A stretch of 64,000 nt of DNA, taken from the NCBI GenBank assembly GCA_951394405.1, contig OX596338.1, positions 1,922,001-1,986,000 of the forward strand, written 5' to 3'. The notes under the pieces were generated by a model. That model saw only the letters and a program-made list of their open reading frames with translations. It made no database searches and was not told where the DNA came from. Origin of the DNA: Coprinellus micaceus. Lineage: Eukaryota; Basidiomycota; Agaricomycetes; Agaricales; Psathyrellaceae. How positions within the stretch are numbered: the first letter of the stretch is position 1; each line of letters opens with the position of its first letter. This document shows positions 12,097 through 24,147 of the stretch, one piece after another. Both the position numbers and the translations under genes were made by a program.

Positions 12097-15000
12097 ATGT
12101 CTAAATACTTTGAGAAGCCCCTGCCGTTGGGCAAGAGCGCCTCCCGTCAGAGGCGACATGTAACGGCCAAGCTCCTCGGTTTGGTGTCGTTGCTCTCGTT
12201 GTCTCTGACATTGTCCAGCATCCTCCCAGCCCCCTGGTCGTTCCTGCGCGTACAAGACAACTCGAAACACGCTCTCACCAACCCCGCATCGGAATGGCGC
12301 GACGATGAGTACCCGCTTCACCAACAAACGCCTTGGGACATCTCCACCGACTTCGACCACCCTCGCAAACTCGAATACGACGTCACGGAGGGAACATGGT
12401 TACGGTTGGACGTGCACCCCAAGTCGGGCGATATCGTCTTCGACATGATCGGGGACATCTACTGTTTGCCTGGTAGCGAAGCGAATGGAAAGGGCGGCCC
12501 CGAGGTCGAGGCCCGTGTAGTTACTAGTGGGGTCCCCCATGACTCCGACCCACACTTCTCCCCGGAGGGAGATAGGCTTGTGTTTCGGAGCGATGCTGAA
12601 CATGGAGTAGAGAACATATGGGTGATGGAGTGGAGAGGGTGCAAAGAGATGGGGTTAGGCCGGAGGGGTGATGTGGACAGGCTTGAGAAGGAGGGGAGGC
12701 TAGGAGGTGCGCAGTCAACACTGTTTGAAGGGCCGTTCTCCTGAGCCATCTCTCAGCGCAACGCGTTACCAACGAGACGTACCGATGGGTCTCGGACGCC
12801 CGATTTCATCCCTCTGGTTCCAAGGTCGTCGCGACTAAATGGTACACCAGCTCGCGCTCGCTTGGTGCTGGTGAAGGATGGGAATACTCGGTCCCCAGCA
12901 TCGACGATCTTCGTAATGGCAAAAGCCCGAAGATAGGAGTGGAGTCTGGTACCCGCCTTCTGAGCAGGGCATTGCCTCATGGATGGACGTCAGAGAACTA
13001 TGGCGACCAACAAATAGGTCCTGAGCAAGTTATTTGGGAAGGCGACGACACATTAATTTTTTCGAAGAACGTCGTCGACTCGAGTTCATTCACGTACAGT
13101 AAAGGTGCGGGACGTTGTATAATACCACTACGCTGAACTGACCCTTTGGTCAGATGTTCACTCGGGTATATACGCGATATTCCACACCAACCTCACAAGT
13201 CAAACAACCACTCGCCTCGTCGACTCCTTCCCCGGAGGCGCCAGCAGACCTGAGCTCTCACGAGACGGGAAAACGCTTGCATTCGTTCGTCGCGTAAGAG
13301 ACAAACAAGCTCTCGTGCTCAAGTAAGCGATCTCGCGTCGTACTGTTCTCATTCTCACTGTCCACTTCCAGAGATCTAGTCACAGGCACCATCCACAACA
13401 TTTGGTACGGGCTCACCTATGACCTAACCACGGTTTCTGCCCCGATGGGCACTTACCCATCCTTTGCATTCACCCCCTCTGACGATGCACTCATCATCTG
13501 GGCCGCAGGACAAATCTACAAAGTGCCCATTACAGCCAATGAGCGTGGAGAGAAAATCGGCTCGTCCGAGGCGCCCCACCCCATCCCGTTCAAGGCGCAC
13601 ATCGTTAAACACCTTGCAGAGACACTTCGGGGAGGCACAACCGATTTGCGTAAATTAGAGCAGAGGGAAAGGGAGCGCGTGCGGGCCTTCAGAGGTTTGC
13701 GCATTGATGAGAGGGGTGAAAAGGTGGTGTTCACGGCGGCTGGAGTCACATACCTGCACGACGTGTACGAGCGTGATACTTTCCCTGTTCCGGTGTCCGA
13801 CTCCTCCGGCCCTTACTACTCTCCGACTTTCGTTTCGGGGTACGACGACCTGGTTCTGCACGCGCGCTGGGACGACGCCAACCTCACCACGTTCGAGTTC
13901 GCGGATATTGAGGGCTCGAAGTTCTCCAAGATCGAAGGTTTGCCCCTCGGGCGGTACCTCTCCCCCGTCCTATGTGAGAGTCGGGGAACACGCAGACAGA
14001 TCGCGTTTGTCAAGTCGGCTGGGGACGAGTTGTCAGGAGATATAGTGGCAACGGCAATCCCAGGCATTTATCTCGGCTATGTGAACCTCGGGGAGGATGC
14101 CACAGGAGGCAGCCACAAGGGAGAGAGGCCTCGGCTGTCCCTCGCACCGACCATCCCCATCTCGGACCTAAAGTTCATCCCAACGGAAATCGACATCAAC
14201 GACCCACGCCTCAGTATTCGATTCCTCGACGGGAACAGGAAGCTCCTCGTACAACAGTCTGCGAGAAACTTTGCCATCAACCTTGGCGCTGGGCCCGACA
14301 AGTTCGGGGATTATCCCCACACTAACCTCGCCGAAGGGAAGGTCTCCCAGGAACTTGCTGTTTCCGTGCACCCTGGGTCCCTCGCTGCAGACAGGATCGC
14401 GTTTGTGGACGCGTTCCAGATCTACTTGGCACCTGGTTCAGCGGTCAAGGAAGGTGAAGCAGTGTGGTCAAAGCCCGGGAATGCGACTGCAGGGTTGGCG
14501 AGGGTGAGTGTGGATGGCGGGCATGATCTAGCGTGGAGTGGAGACGGGAAGAAGTTGTTCTGGTTCTTGGGTATGGCTGCCTTTTGCCCAGCAATCAAGC
14601 GCGATCCTACACTAACCCGACGCGTCCTTACTCAGGGCCTTACCTCCACTCCATCGAAGTGTACAAAGTGCCCCGCTGTTCTGCCACCATCAAGAGAGAC
14701 AGACGCAACTTTGGTATCAGCTGCATCAAGGACCTTCTCTACTATCAAGAAATTTTCATCACGCAACCCACCCATATCGCCCAAGCCAGACATGGTCTGA
14801 ACCCCAAGCAAATTGACGTTGGATATAGTTTTGTCATCTACAACGCCACACTCCTAACGATGGCTACTGGAGAGCTTGAGACGGATATTGTCAGGGATAG
14901 CATCCTTACTATTTGTGGCGGCGAAATTGACTCCATCACCACACTCGGCGAAGGCGTTCCCCTCGAAGATCTGAGAGCACAAGGTGTCGTTATCGACGCA

Positions 15001-16401
15001 GCTGGAGGTTTCGTCCTCCCCGGATTCATCGATGTACACGCACATTGGAACGGCTTCTCAAGCCCCTTCCCCGCCAAGTCCTGGGAACTCGAAACTTTCC
15101 TCGCTTACGGCGTTACAACTGTCCATAATCCCAGTGCCGACAACGTTGACGCATTCACTGAGCGCAGTCGTGTTGAGGCTGGGTACATGGTCGGCCCGAG
15201 GATCTTCAGCGTGGGCACGGTGGTGTACAATTCGGCGGAACCGATAGTTTATCAGGACGCAACGGACTTGGAGGAGGCCAGGAGTGTGTTGAGAAGGATC
15301 AAGGCGGAGGGTGGGGAGTATGCGATCTCGTATAAGAATTACAATATTCCTTCCAGGTAAGCACCAAGACTAGTCGAGGTCAATGTCACCAGGTTGACGT
15401 ACTCTTCGCAGGGCTTCGAGACAGCGACTGCTTCTTGCCGCACGCAATTACAGTATGCTGTGCGTACCGGAGGGTGGTATGAACTATGACTGGGATTTGA
15501 CCTACATCATCGACGGTGGGGCTTTTTTTCGCATCTGTATTTCGGGGTTGACTCATCGGATCCCTTTCAGGTATGACTACTGTCGAACATGCCCTGCCTG
15601 TTCCCACTCTTTATGATGACGTTTTGACCCTGTTCGCTTTGAGCGGGACTGGCTCTACTCCGACTCACCTGGTGAACTATGGAGGCGCCTGGGGAGAGCA
15701 GTTTGTCTGGGCAAATGAGGACGTCCCTAACGACCCCAAGTAAGGGCATTCGGCTTCGCAAACCGAGGCGGCCATGACTCACCCGCATCCCTTAGGTTGA
15801 GGCGTTTCACGAGGCACGACATCCTAGAAGCCCTCTCTGAATCGACGGTGAGGCCGAAGAATTGTAAGTAGGCATCCATCTCCCTTGGATTGGCGCCCTG
15901 ACATTGACATTTTCAGCATTCGCTCTCTTCAATACCTCGATATCTGTCGCAAAAATGGTGCACAAGGGACTGCGAGCAAATATTGGGGCTCATGGCGAAC
16001 CGCCCCTAGGGCTGAACTACCACGCTGAGATGGAATTCACGAGAGCAGGAGGTCTCACTCGTTACGAGGTCGGATATACTCTTCACTGCAGAGCACCCAG
16101 GTACTGATTTGGGCGCTCGTAGACCCTCCGTGCAGCCACCATGGACGCTGCTGAGACCTTGGGTCTTCAGGGATCGATTGGTTCCCTCGAGCCTGGAAAA
16201 CTTGCCGACTTCGTGCTCTATCCACCCCACATTGATCTCCTCAAGGAAACCGAAGATGTGATCGATTTCACCACTATGGGACCTACCAGAGACATCTTCC
16301 TGGTTGGTAGGGCGGGGAGGGTTTGGAACGCCGAAACGATGGAGGAAGTGTGGCCCGTTGAAAGGCCTCGCCAGAGGATGCCGGTGATTAATGCAGACTA
16401 G
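12097..16401 (+). CDS. Membrane-anchored beta-propeller-like/amidohydrolase fusion
   Basis: Ten exons (12097-12706, 12757-13104, 13154-13322, 13372-14570, 14636-15356, 15412-15515, 15571-15739, 15796-15863, 15917-16068, 16123-16401) join in phase to 1,272 residues. A basic N-terminus and one hydrophobic helix (about 26-43) suggest a signal anchor. Residues about 90-770 carry repeated TolB/PD40-like blades, for example SDPHFSPEGDRLVFRSD and FHPSGSKVVATKW. The C-terminal third is an amidohydrolase: HAH near residue 909 (FIDVHAHW), GMTTVEH, GAHGE and GSLEPGKLADF. In the family these His residues bind catalytic metal. Such fusions are known from bacteria and fungi as putative secreted or membrane-bound hydrolases of unknown substrate. 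The last donor at 16069 (gtcgga) was chosen because it links GGLTRYE to TLRAAT without a gap. Confidence 0.87.
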
Positions 16402-18302
16402 CACACAGGTTTTCTCTGAGAGCCTGCTGCCTCATTTGGTGCTTAGCCCAGGTTCAGTATTTCGGCCGATTTCGGCGTACGCTCTGCATTTTGAACCTCA
16501 GTTACAGATCTAAGCGCCCGAGCACACCAAATTCACGTTTCCACATAAAACTCGATCAGTTACGATCCGCCATGTTGGTGCTTCCTATAGAGGTCCAGTT
16601 CGTGATAATCTCTTTCTTGCTATTGCCCGCCTCGAGCTGGTGAGTAGCTCTTGCAGATCCAAGACTGGTGGCCGATTTAGCAGGTGGCCTACACATCCAG
16701 ACATGGAAGGCCTTTTTGCGTAGGTAATGCATTCACAACGGTATCTTCTGGCCCACCTGCAAGGACCGCACGACACCAGAGTTCAAGCACGCTGCAAGCT
16801 CTCCTTCGCGCATTATCCGACCATACAGTCAAACATCTCGGTCAAGCGAAGCAATAACATCGACGACGAAACAGATCAAATACACTCAAGAGTCACTCTG
16901 TCTTTCCCGGAGAGCACGCCCTAGGGTAGACCCATCTCATACCAGGAGGGCGTTTCCTTCTTAACCTTGGTGACAGATTCGTCACCATGTAGTACCTTCA
17001 GTCTCCCGCGGTCGTGAGTAGAGTCCCCCTCAACGATCCGCCATTCCACGCAATGCATCATGCTTTGCCTTTTCGGGGGCGACAAGGTTCACCTGTTGGA
17101 TGAAGTCCCTATCCGTGCATCCCATCTCATTCCTGAATCGTGAGTTGACCTCCCAAAACCTAGCGTCGAAACAACTTGGATTAAGCGATGCGCACAGGCA
17201 GTACCGGGGACCCTCCCGCGCAACCCGGTTCGAGCTGTTGGATCCGCTACAACCACACGGCAAAGGACCTCACCGTGGAAGATCTTCGGACGGTTGCCAT
17301 CGCTCACCTGAACTAGATCCTCTTAGTTTTGAGCCAAGACCAACACCCTACGATACGGGCAAGGCAGTGTCCGAGTTCACCATCCACCTCACCAAGTCAA
17401 GCGTCTGGGGATATAAACCCCCAATTCCACTACGGTGTATCGCTGATGGGCTGTCTTCATTCCCTGCTGAGAGCCATACACAGCAAACGGGCCCACACCT
17501 TCGTACCTTTTCCCTCACTCACCCGTACGACTACTGTGACACGGATGTGGCACCCTTCGCTTTCCAAGTATTTCAAATGCCCCAACATCAGCCCCACTCA
17601 CCTCATGACGCCTTTCTATATGATATTCCTTGGGTAATGGAGTCGCGGTTGACAGGGAATCATTCCGCAGAGTCGACCCCAAGACCTAAGAATCTTGAGC
17701 TACATAGACGACCACTCGAGAAGCACTTTCAAGAAGAGGGCTGAGGTTCTCGTGGCCCAGTTTCCCGACCCTTACATTCTGGTCTTTATGGGAGCTGAAC
17801 CTTGGTCGATATACGGGACTATGCCAGTGCTTGCAAAGTGTAGGCCCCTCTGCGACAACGCCCCAAATTTGGCATCAGAAATGAGGGTTTCCTGGTGACG
17901 ATGGTTGACATCGAACCCCAGGGCTCGTCGACCACCCCGCTCCAACCCCAACAGTCGACATCGTTTCGCCCGGGATGGGAGACGATGACGACACATGTGG
18001 ATGGCGTTCCTATGCGTGCATCCCTCCAGGGAAAGGGTTAAGGATACCAGAAGCCCCGGAAGTGCCAACAACCCTCGGGATCTATGACTTTATACGATAG
18101 TTTAGTTTGCATAGTTCGATAGCCACTGGCTGCATGCAGCGCCAATTGGACAAAGTCACGGAACTTCCCCAGTATCCGCCTCCGTACGCGCGTCTCATAT
18201 TGTTTGCAGGGGGTGGAGATATTTTACATCTTTGATCTGACCGTTGAGCGGGAGATGGGGGGAATGGTGTCGAGCCTGGCACTGATAATTCCTGCCAACG
18301 CT
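16402..18302. other. Intergenic, no gene supported
   Basis: 1.9 kb between converging genes. An open frame at 17100-17744 on the plus strand (214 codons) has composition unlike the neighbouring proteins, no domain and no supporting splice structure. I treat it as chance. Confidence 0.45.
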
Positions 18303-19604
18303 TCAGGCTTTTCTTGGACGACCTAGAGGCTCGTTCAGTTCGGAAATGGGAGCTGGAAGCTGAAACGGGGTGCACGACTGCACGACTGCAACACACCATG
18401 TGACCGGCGTCCTGGACGTAGGAGACAGAAGTTACGTTCATGCCTTCAGCCTTGTCACTCAGAGCATCGCGCAGATATTCAGGCCTTCGAGAGGGAACCG
18501 TTAGCCGTCCGTGCGTAAATATAAGGAGGGAAGGGGAGGAAGGCACTCACATAAACTCAACTCGTTCACCCCAGATGATGTGAATAGGAATTACACCACT
18601 GATTTCTGCCAGCTGGATCGCAGATACGAAGTGTGGGTTCGTATCAGGGTACGATGCAGCTTCCTGCTCCTTCGTCCACTTCAGCTTCACACCGAGACGG
18701 ACATCTGCTGCGTCGTGTAGACCATGTTCCTATTTCCACGGGGATTCAACTTGGCCATTTGAAAGAAGACGCCGTGCATACCACAAACGACTCGAGGGCT
18801 CTCGAATCCCAAAGATTCCAGGGAAGACGCTTGCTGAAGTACCCCAACGCGTGCTCTTTGTTCGGCCATCGGTCCTTACGATTCAGAGTAAGTTTTACGA
18901 CGAGATTCATGTAGGCCATGCGCTCTTCCAACTCGCGTTTCCATACGTCCTCCTGCGTGATGGTACTCTCGACGAGAAACATGGAAGCGTACGGAACAGC
19001 ATCACGCGCAAAGGGTGTCGTGGTCAGCATCCTAAATAAAATTAAAGAAGGTTCATGTCAGGGTAGAGGGTCTGATAACCTGAGCGACTACGGACCAGGC
19101 AGTTGTCCCGGAGGAATGCCCAATGGGTACAATGCGATGACCGTGAAGGATGGGCGACCGGACGAACGACGTCAGAGCCAAGGCCCATTCATAGAGCGCT
19201 GGATGAGAGTTGGGGGTGGCCGTTACACAATCACACAGGGAAGTGCTTCGGCGGGGAACTCACTGACGACCTCCTTTCGCTCAAACAGGGCGCGCGAGTT
19301 GAGAACAGCAGCATCGCCATGGTTCTGCCGATCGAACGACCACGCCTCGCGGATGCGAAAGGGCTCATCCTTCGAGGTCTGGATCCTGAACAGGCTTGAT
19401 ATTACCAGGTCCCATTCTTCCTTGCCTGTAAATCGGGCAGAAGGGGAGTCTGATTAGGGGGCGTAGTCGAGAGAGATCGGATGACTACTACGCACTGGAA
19501 CCAATGCAATGTGTGAAGAGTAATGTCAAGCCCTTGGTATCCTTGACCGACTCCTCCGTTGAATATCTTTTAGCGCAGACCCAGAGACCTTCGCCTTTGG
19601 GCAT
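18303..19604 (-). CDS. Alpha/beta hydrolase (LPX1-like)
   Basis: Seven exons (18303-18359, 18397-18484, 18551-18729, 18782-19031, 19096-19198, 19264-19425, 19502-19604) join in phase to 313 residues. The nucleophile elbow is GHSSG, preceded by the strand HRIVPI. A strand GLTLLFTHCIG precedes it where the oxyanion-loop HG is expected, and the catalytic His lies in VQDAGHM near the C-terminus. A WPNKEHALGYF-KRLPWNLWD cap segment is characteristic of fungal LPX1-like lipases/peroxisomal hydrolases. No peroxisomal SKL-type terminus is seen (ends RPRKA). The start at 19604 is uncertain: an upstream open stretch to about 19690 could hold another N-terminal exon. The exon-19096 donor (gtccgt) was chosen to keep frame. 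Confidence 0.8.
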
Positions 19605-21298
19605 GTAGCCACCTCGGGCGCTCTTACTGGGTGTGATGCATTCATTTCCAGGGCGTGAGTCGAGTCCTTGGTCGGGGATGAGGTGAGAGGGGCAATGTGA
19701 GAGGACATCATTCTGCGAAGCAGACTCGCAGTAGCGTCACGCACCATGAAGCGCTCAGTCCCCGACTCCACAAAGTGGGGGAGGGTTCTGTACCGACATA
19801 ACGCGCCCACTGCTCTGCCAATGGCCTACACCTCGTGGGATTGACCTTCCTTTTGTGTGGCTCGATGGCGTCATTAGCATTTCTCTTCCCCATACCCCGC
19901 CTCGCTCCTCTTGCCGACTTCGCCGATGCGACCCCTGCGCCATCATATAATGCTGCGCGCTTTCTAGGAAGCACCATTACTACCGCCTCTAAAATGTTCC
20001 CCAAAGAAGCCTCTGTGTGTCCTCCGAGTCGATGGCTGTCCCGTTCGATCTGGCCTATGTTCCTGGAGATGGCCCTTTGTCCTACGACCCTGTCTACTAC
20101 CCCATTCTTTCCACAGAAATCCTTGCCAGCTCTGGATCCCAGTGTCGTTCGTCACTCACCTCTCTACGTCAACATATGTCGTCACATTCTGTCCTCTATA
20201 CCGTTCCAGCATATACGTGAATCTATTTTCAAGACGACATCTTTCTCGTTTCTTCGGGAGACGAAGGTGGATAGGCCGACAGTATGCCCGTGTCCTTTTT
20301 GGTGAGTAGTGCTTACTCTCACCGCCATGTGTTATATCTATTCGCTGATTCTTTACAGTCCTCTCAGCTATTCACTCGCACTGTTGCTGTGCTTCATCAA
20401 AACCCTCTATACCAAGTCCTCTCTCGTTGAGATCATCCGTGCCCTTCCTGCTGCCTTTCTTCGAGTCTGGTGCTCAAAGCACTGCCCATGCTCCATCAGA
20501 TCTCTCATGAATCGCCTACATCACTCGTCCCTGCTTGCTGGCTACTACGTTGCCATTTGTGAACACATCCAAAATAGTGAGTTTCTTGTTTTGAGATCGC
20601 ATCTTCGGTTCGGGAACACCTCTATGAAGACATCATTGCACATTCTCTGAAATTTGGGCTACCTCCCACCCCAACTTCAGCTGCAAGGCTTTTGCAATGG
20701 CTTGAACTTCTACGTGAGTGTGCTGAGAGTGACTAGGTGAGCATTTTGGAGAATTCCTCCCTATCTATTCTAGACATTCGTGCAGCGTATGACGCTATCC
20801 ACGATTCTATTCGCCAACTTTGTGTCAAGCGCAGCCGTAGGTGTCTGTGCCGCTCACTGGTTGAATCCGCCCTTTGAAGGTGTGAGTACCACCTTGACCA
20901 CCCCGACAGCGACAACCTACTACGTGTGTTCCTCAGTTCTACCTCGGTAGTACCCGATCCAGAGAAGGCGCAGGAATAAGACATGCGGAGTGTGTGATAG
21001 GAGGATAGGGGAGACTAGCAGGTCCACTTGGGCGTTGTGCGATTACCTATTAGACGAATCACAATCTGGATCCCCCTGGAACACAGTGTAAGGTTGTTAG
21101 GATATCATATTTTTCATCATCCAACTACGGGATACTACACTACCTCTGGTTCTTCCCATCTCATGAAAATTTGCGAGTCGGGGACTGGCGCTGCAAAGCC
21201 GCGCCGCTACGATTTGGTAGTTCGGTATTTGGTCGAGTTGCCGAAATCCACTCACACACACACCTTCACGTTAAATATGGGCCCTACGGTGTATGTAC
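19605..21298. other. Gene-poor stretch with an unresolved plus-strand candidate at about 20150-20880
   Basis: No complete gene can be modelled. On the plus strand pieces look protein-coding and are separated by splice-like signals: a frame ending CPCPF before gtgagtag at 20301, a hydrophobic frame after ttacag at 20359, then frames containing REHLYEDIIAHSLKFGL (about 20608-20658) and RLLQWLELL|HIRAAYDAIHDSIRQLC (junction about 20714/20773). I could not link the pieces end to end or recognise a family. It may be a decayed or poorly conserved gene. Confidence 0.3.
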
Positions 21299-21306
21299 GG
21301 TACAGT
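21299..21306. repeat. 8-bp target-site duplication, left copy
   Basis: GGTACAGT directly abuts the left end of the hAT element and is repeated exactly at 22674-22681. Confidence 0.85.
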
Positions 21307-22673
21307 CAGTGTTGGTACGACCCTGGGTCGGACCATGGTCGGACCCACTGATGGGTCGAAAGGGTCGTTACGACCCATTGGTCCGACCGGGGTCGGACCA
21401 TTTCCCCACGGTACACTAGATTAGTGTGTGTTCCCGAAACCGTAGATTAGATTCGCGTTTGGTAGTGTATGTAGGGCATTACAGCGTGATAGTAAATATG
21501 CGAAATCACCCCTGTGCATCAGGAACAGTGTCCTCAGTATCCTCGGACCCAGCAACGGCCTCCTCAGTGAGGATTTCATGCAATTCAGTCTCTTCCTCCA
21601 AAGCCTGGATCCCCCCTCTCCACCACTCATCCCAGTCTGGCCACGGCGTACTGCGGGTAGCAGATGGGTAAAGAAATAGATCCTCTAAAGGTATGTTGGT
21701 GCGTGCCGCCGTTCGATTTGCGAGCTTCTCATAGGGTTCCATATTTTGGGAACAGAGGGGGGAAGGTGCAGAACGACGGCACTTAGATCCAGCTTTCTCT
21801 TACCATATTATTCCACCTCAGCTCAGGGTTCCTTCCGTTGATATCCCACAGGTTTGTCAGAATTTCTACTTGTAAACTACGCGACGCGACGCGCCTCTGT
21901 ACTGATTTAGAAATGCGAGAGCCTCGAGCTCCAGGATTGATCTCATCACGCTAGGGTCCGACCCACGGTCGGACCTAGTGGGGGTCAGCAATCCCCTGCC
22001 ATTTCAAACTCCGACGCGACGCGGCAAGAGGTGTCCTCAATTCTTAACTTTTGAACGGGACAGATTCATAAATACTTTGTAAGGAGAAAATGAAAGACGT
22101 TGTATCCTAGATGGATAATTCCGGTCTCGATAAGGTGACAGCGGCCTGGTTGTCTTGGGGTGGGGTGCATGGCCCTATGAAGTATTAGTCAATGGTAAGG
22201 CAGAGAAAGTTGAGACCGGAATTGTGAAAGAGGTAACCACCCAGTACCCTAATGTGAAGGAATTGCGTGAATATTTCGGCCCAGTGAAAAGTTGTATGCA
22301 AAATGGTGTAGAGCCCTATCTCCCAGCCAAACGCGACCTCTTTGTCCCCACCAAACCGACTTAATTACAAATACTAGTACTAACATATCATACAATGGTG
22401 TATTTTCATCTTATAACCCATTTACCTGTGCTCCAACCCAAGGGATGCTCAATCGATCGAGAAGACGGAGGCGGGGAATAAGAGATAGGGGCTTGAGAAG
22501 GCACTCGACCAAATCGGGAAGGTCCCGTTTTCCTGTACACGCGAATTTCGGTGGGGCTGCCGACCCCCAGACCTAGGGTCTGACCGTGGGTCCGAGATGA
22601 GGGTCCGAGGGTTGAGGGTCGGCTCGACCGTGGGTCGGCTCGACCGTGGGTCGGCTTGACCCTACCAACACTG
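21307..22673. mobile_element. Non-autonomous hAT-type DNA transposon (1,367 bp)
   Basis: The ends are perfect 11-bp terminal inverted repeats, CAGTGTTGGTA at 21307-21317 and its complement at 22663-22673. CAGTG-type ends and an 8-bp duplication of the target (GGTACAGT on both sides) are the hallmarks of the hAT superfamily. Subterminal clusters of GGTCGGACC/GGTCCGACC and GGGTCGG motifs fill about 21318-21400 and 22570-22660, as expected of transposase-binding sites. No transposase with the hAT dimerisation domain is encoded; only short frames remain, such as 21506-21742 on the minus strand and 22155-22364 on the plus strand. The element would have to be mobilised in trans. Intact duplication and ends suggest a fairly recent insertion. 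Confidence 0.85.
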
Positions 22674-22681
22674 GGTACAGT
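22674..22681. repeat. 8-bp target-site duplication, right copy
   Basis: GGTACAGT, identical to 21299-21306, directly follows the right end of the hAT element. Confidence 0.85.
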
Positions 22682-23124
22682 AGACAACCGCGCAGGCGCA
22701 TCAGAATTGTTCTTCGTGGGCCGTTAGATCTTATATCTCTGTCATAAGTGTTTGGGCATTACGGTGGTCGGTAATCTAGTACCCAGAGGCCAGGGGGTAT
22801 TGGTCCACAGGGTGAAGGTGAGGTCCCGATTACAGGCGCACAGAGAACGAACCCCTGGTGACCAAGGTTTCCGCTTTAGCGCTCCCAAGTAAGCATCGCC
22901 ACCTCCGCTAACTCGGAAGGGGAAATGATACCTCCTTTGCTGCGTTCCCGTATACTCGCAGGCCAGTCTCCAAAGGCAAGGTGGTAGGGGGGAAGAGCAA
23001 ATCCCTTTGCGAAAGCTATAACGGGTGGACACGAGCTAACGTCTCTGGGCGACTTGCGCTAGAACCAGACTCCTCGCGATACTGCTGATGTTTTCGTCGG
23101 TTCCCGAAACATATATTTAAACGG
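22682..23124. other. Intergenic, no gene supported
   Basis: 443 bp between the hAT element and the 3' end of EMC4. Nothing beyond short chance frames is seen. Confidence 0.5.
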
Positions 23125-23930
23125 CTAAAATAGTGCTATCTCAGGTGCCTTCAAAGTAAGGGGTGTCAGTTCATCAAGAGCCGTAAAGTGCATAACGCGA
23201 CTCACCGGCCCTCTTGCCTCGAATGCCAGCCAATCTCCCGACCCCGTAGGCAGAAGGCCCATAGACCGACACTTCCACAGGCCAACGCCCAGTGTCAATA
23301 AGTTGCACACAACATACAGCAGCTTCTGGACTATCATCGTCGAAGTTGCCTTGGGGTCCTTGTTCGAAGAGGGGGCGAATTGGGCAAATGCTGTGGGTTT
23401 CATTGCGCGTCATTTCGTACGGGCAAAGTTCGACGGATGGTTTGGTCAGCACCCGCAACCGCAAAGAGGAGTGGGAAGGGGGAGCGCACCTTCGTTCATA
23501 GCGAACACGTTCTTGAACGGGGTCATGAGCAGCATGAACACTATACCCATGCTGAATATCTGCACCCCCCCTCCAGACATATACAACATGAAGGCTTGCA
23601 TGGGTAACTGCTTCGCTGGGCTTGTTGCAAAGTCCCATGCACGCTTCTCCTTGATTCCATCGAACGAGTCTTTCGTCTTGGTGGCGGCTACTGGCTTCTT
23701 GTTCTTCTGCGTAGTTTTGGTAAAGAATCGTGGGCTGGGACTATGAGAGAGATAGAGTGTACGTGAACATACAGATGCTGAGGGCTGGACTGAGAAGCCA
23801 GGGGGAGGGGGGAGTTTACTCCATCTACGGTTGGGCAGACAAGGAAATTAGTTGGAGCACGTCTAGATTTGCTTCAAATGTGTTACTTTGCTGAAGTTTC
23901 CAGAGACGAGTATTCCAGTACTGTTGACAT
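23125..23930 (-). CDS. EMC4: ER membrane protein complex subunit 4
   Basis: Five exons (23125-23148, 23206-23390, 23490-23706, 23773-23824, 23887-23930) join in phase to 173 residues, the usual length. Diagnostic EMC4 features are KLPPPPGFS near the N-terminus, KRAWDFATSPAKQLPM before the first helix, a YMSGGGVQIFSMG helix, FAQFAPSSNKD, and WKCRSMGLLPTGSGDWL after the second helix, ending with APEIALF. By family knowledge the EMC inserts tail-anchored and multi-pass proteins into the ER membrane. The last intron (23149-23205, 57 nt) is a multiple of three and has no stop, so retention would simply insert 19 residues. The gene lies 217 bp downstream of the SF3B4 stop on the same strand. Confidence 0.93.
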
Positions 23931-24147
23931 GGCGGATGGGGTCAATGCAGGCCAACGTCCCACACGGGGGAGCACGATCACGGCCATCAAACACATTCAG
24001 GCTCAATTGGCTTTGACTTCAAGTTATGGAGGAGCTCGGAGGAAAATAGAGTACGTGAATACAGAAGTCGCGTGCGCTACGGACCTAGGTTGACAGTGGG
24101 AATATGCAGCAAAATAAAGAGCGACTGCGACCATCAAAATCTCGAGG

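Noticed and set aside
17100..17744. 214-codon open frame on the plus strand
   Set aside because: No domain, no hydrophobic or periodic pattern, overlapping frames of similar length on both strands, and no splice context.
21506..22364. Possible transposase fragments inside the hAT element
   Set aside because: Frames are under 80 codons and show neither a BED finger nor the hAT dimerisation motif.
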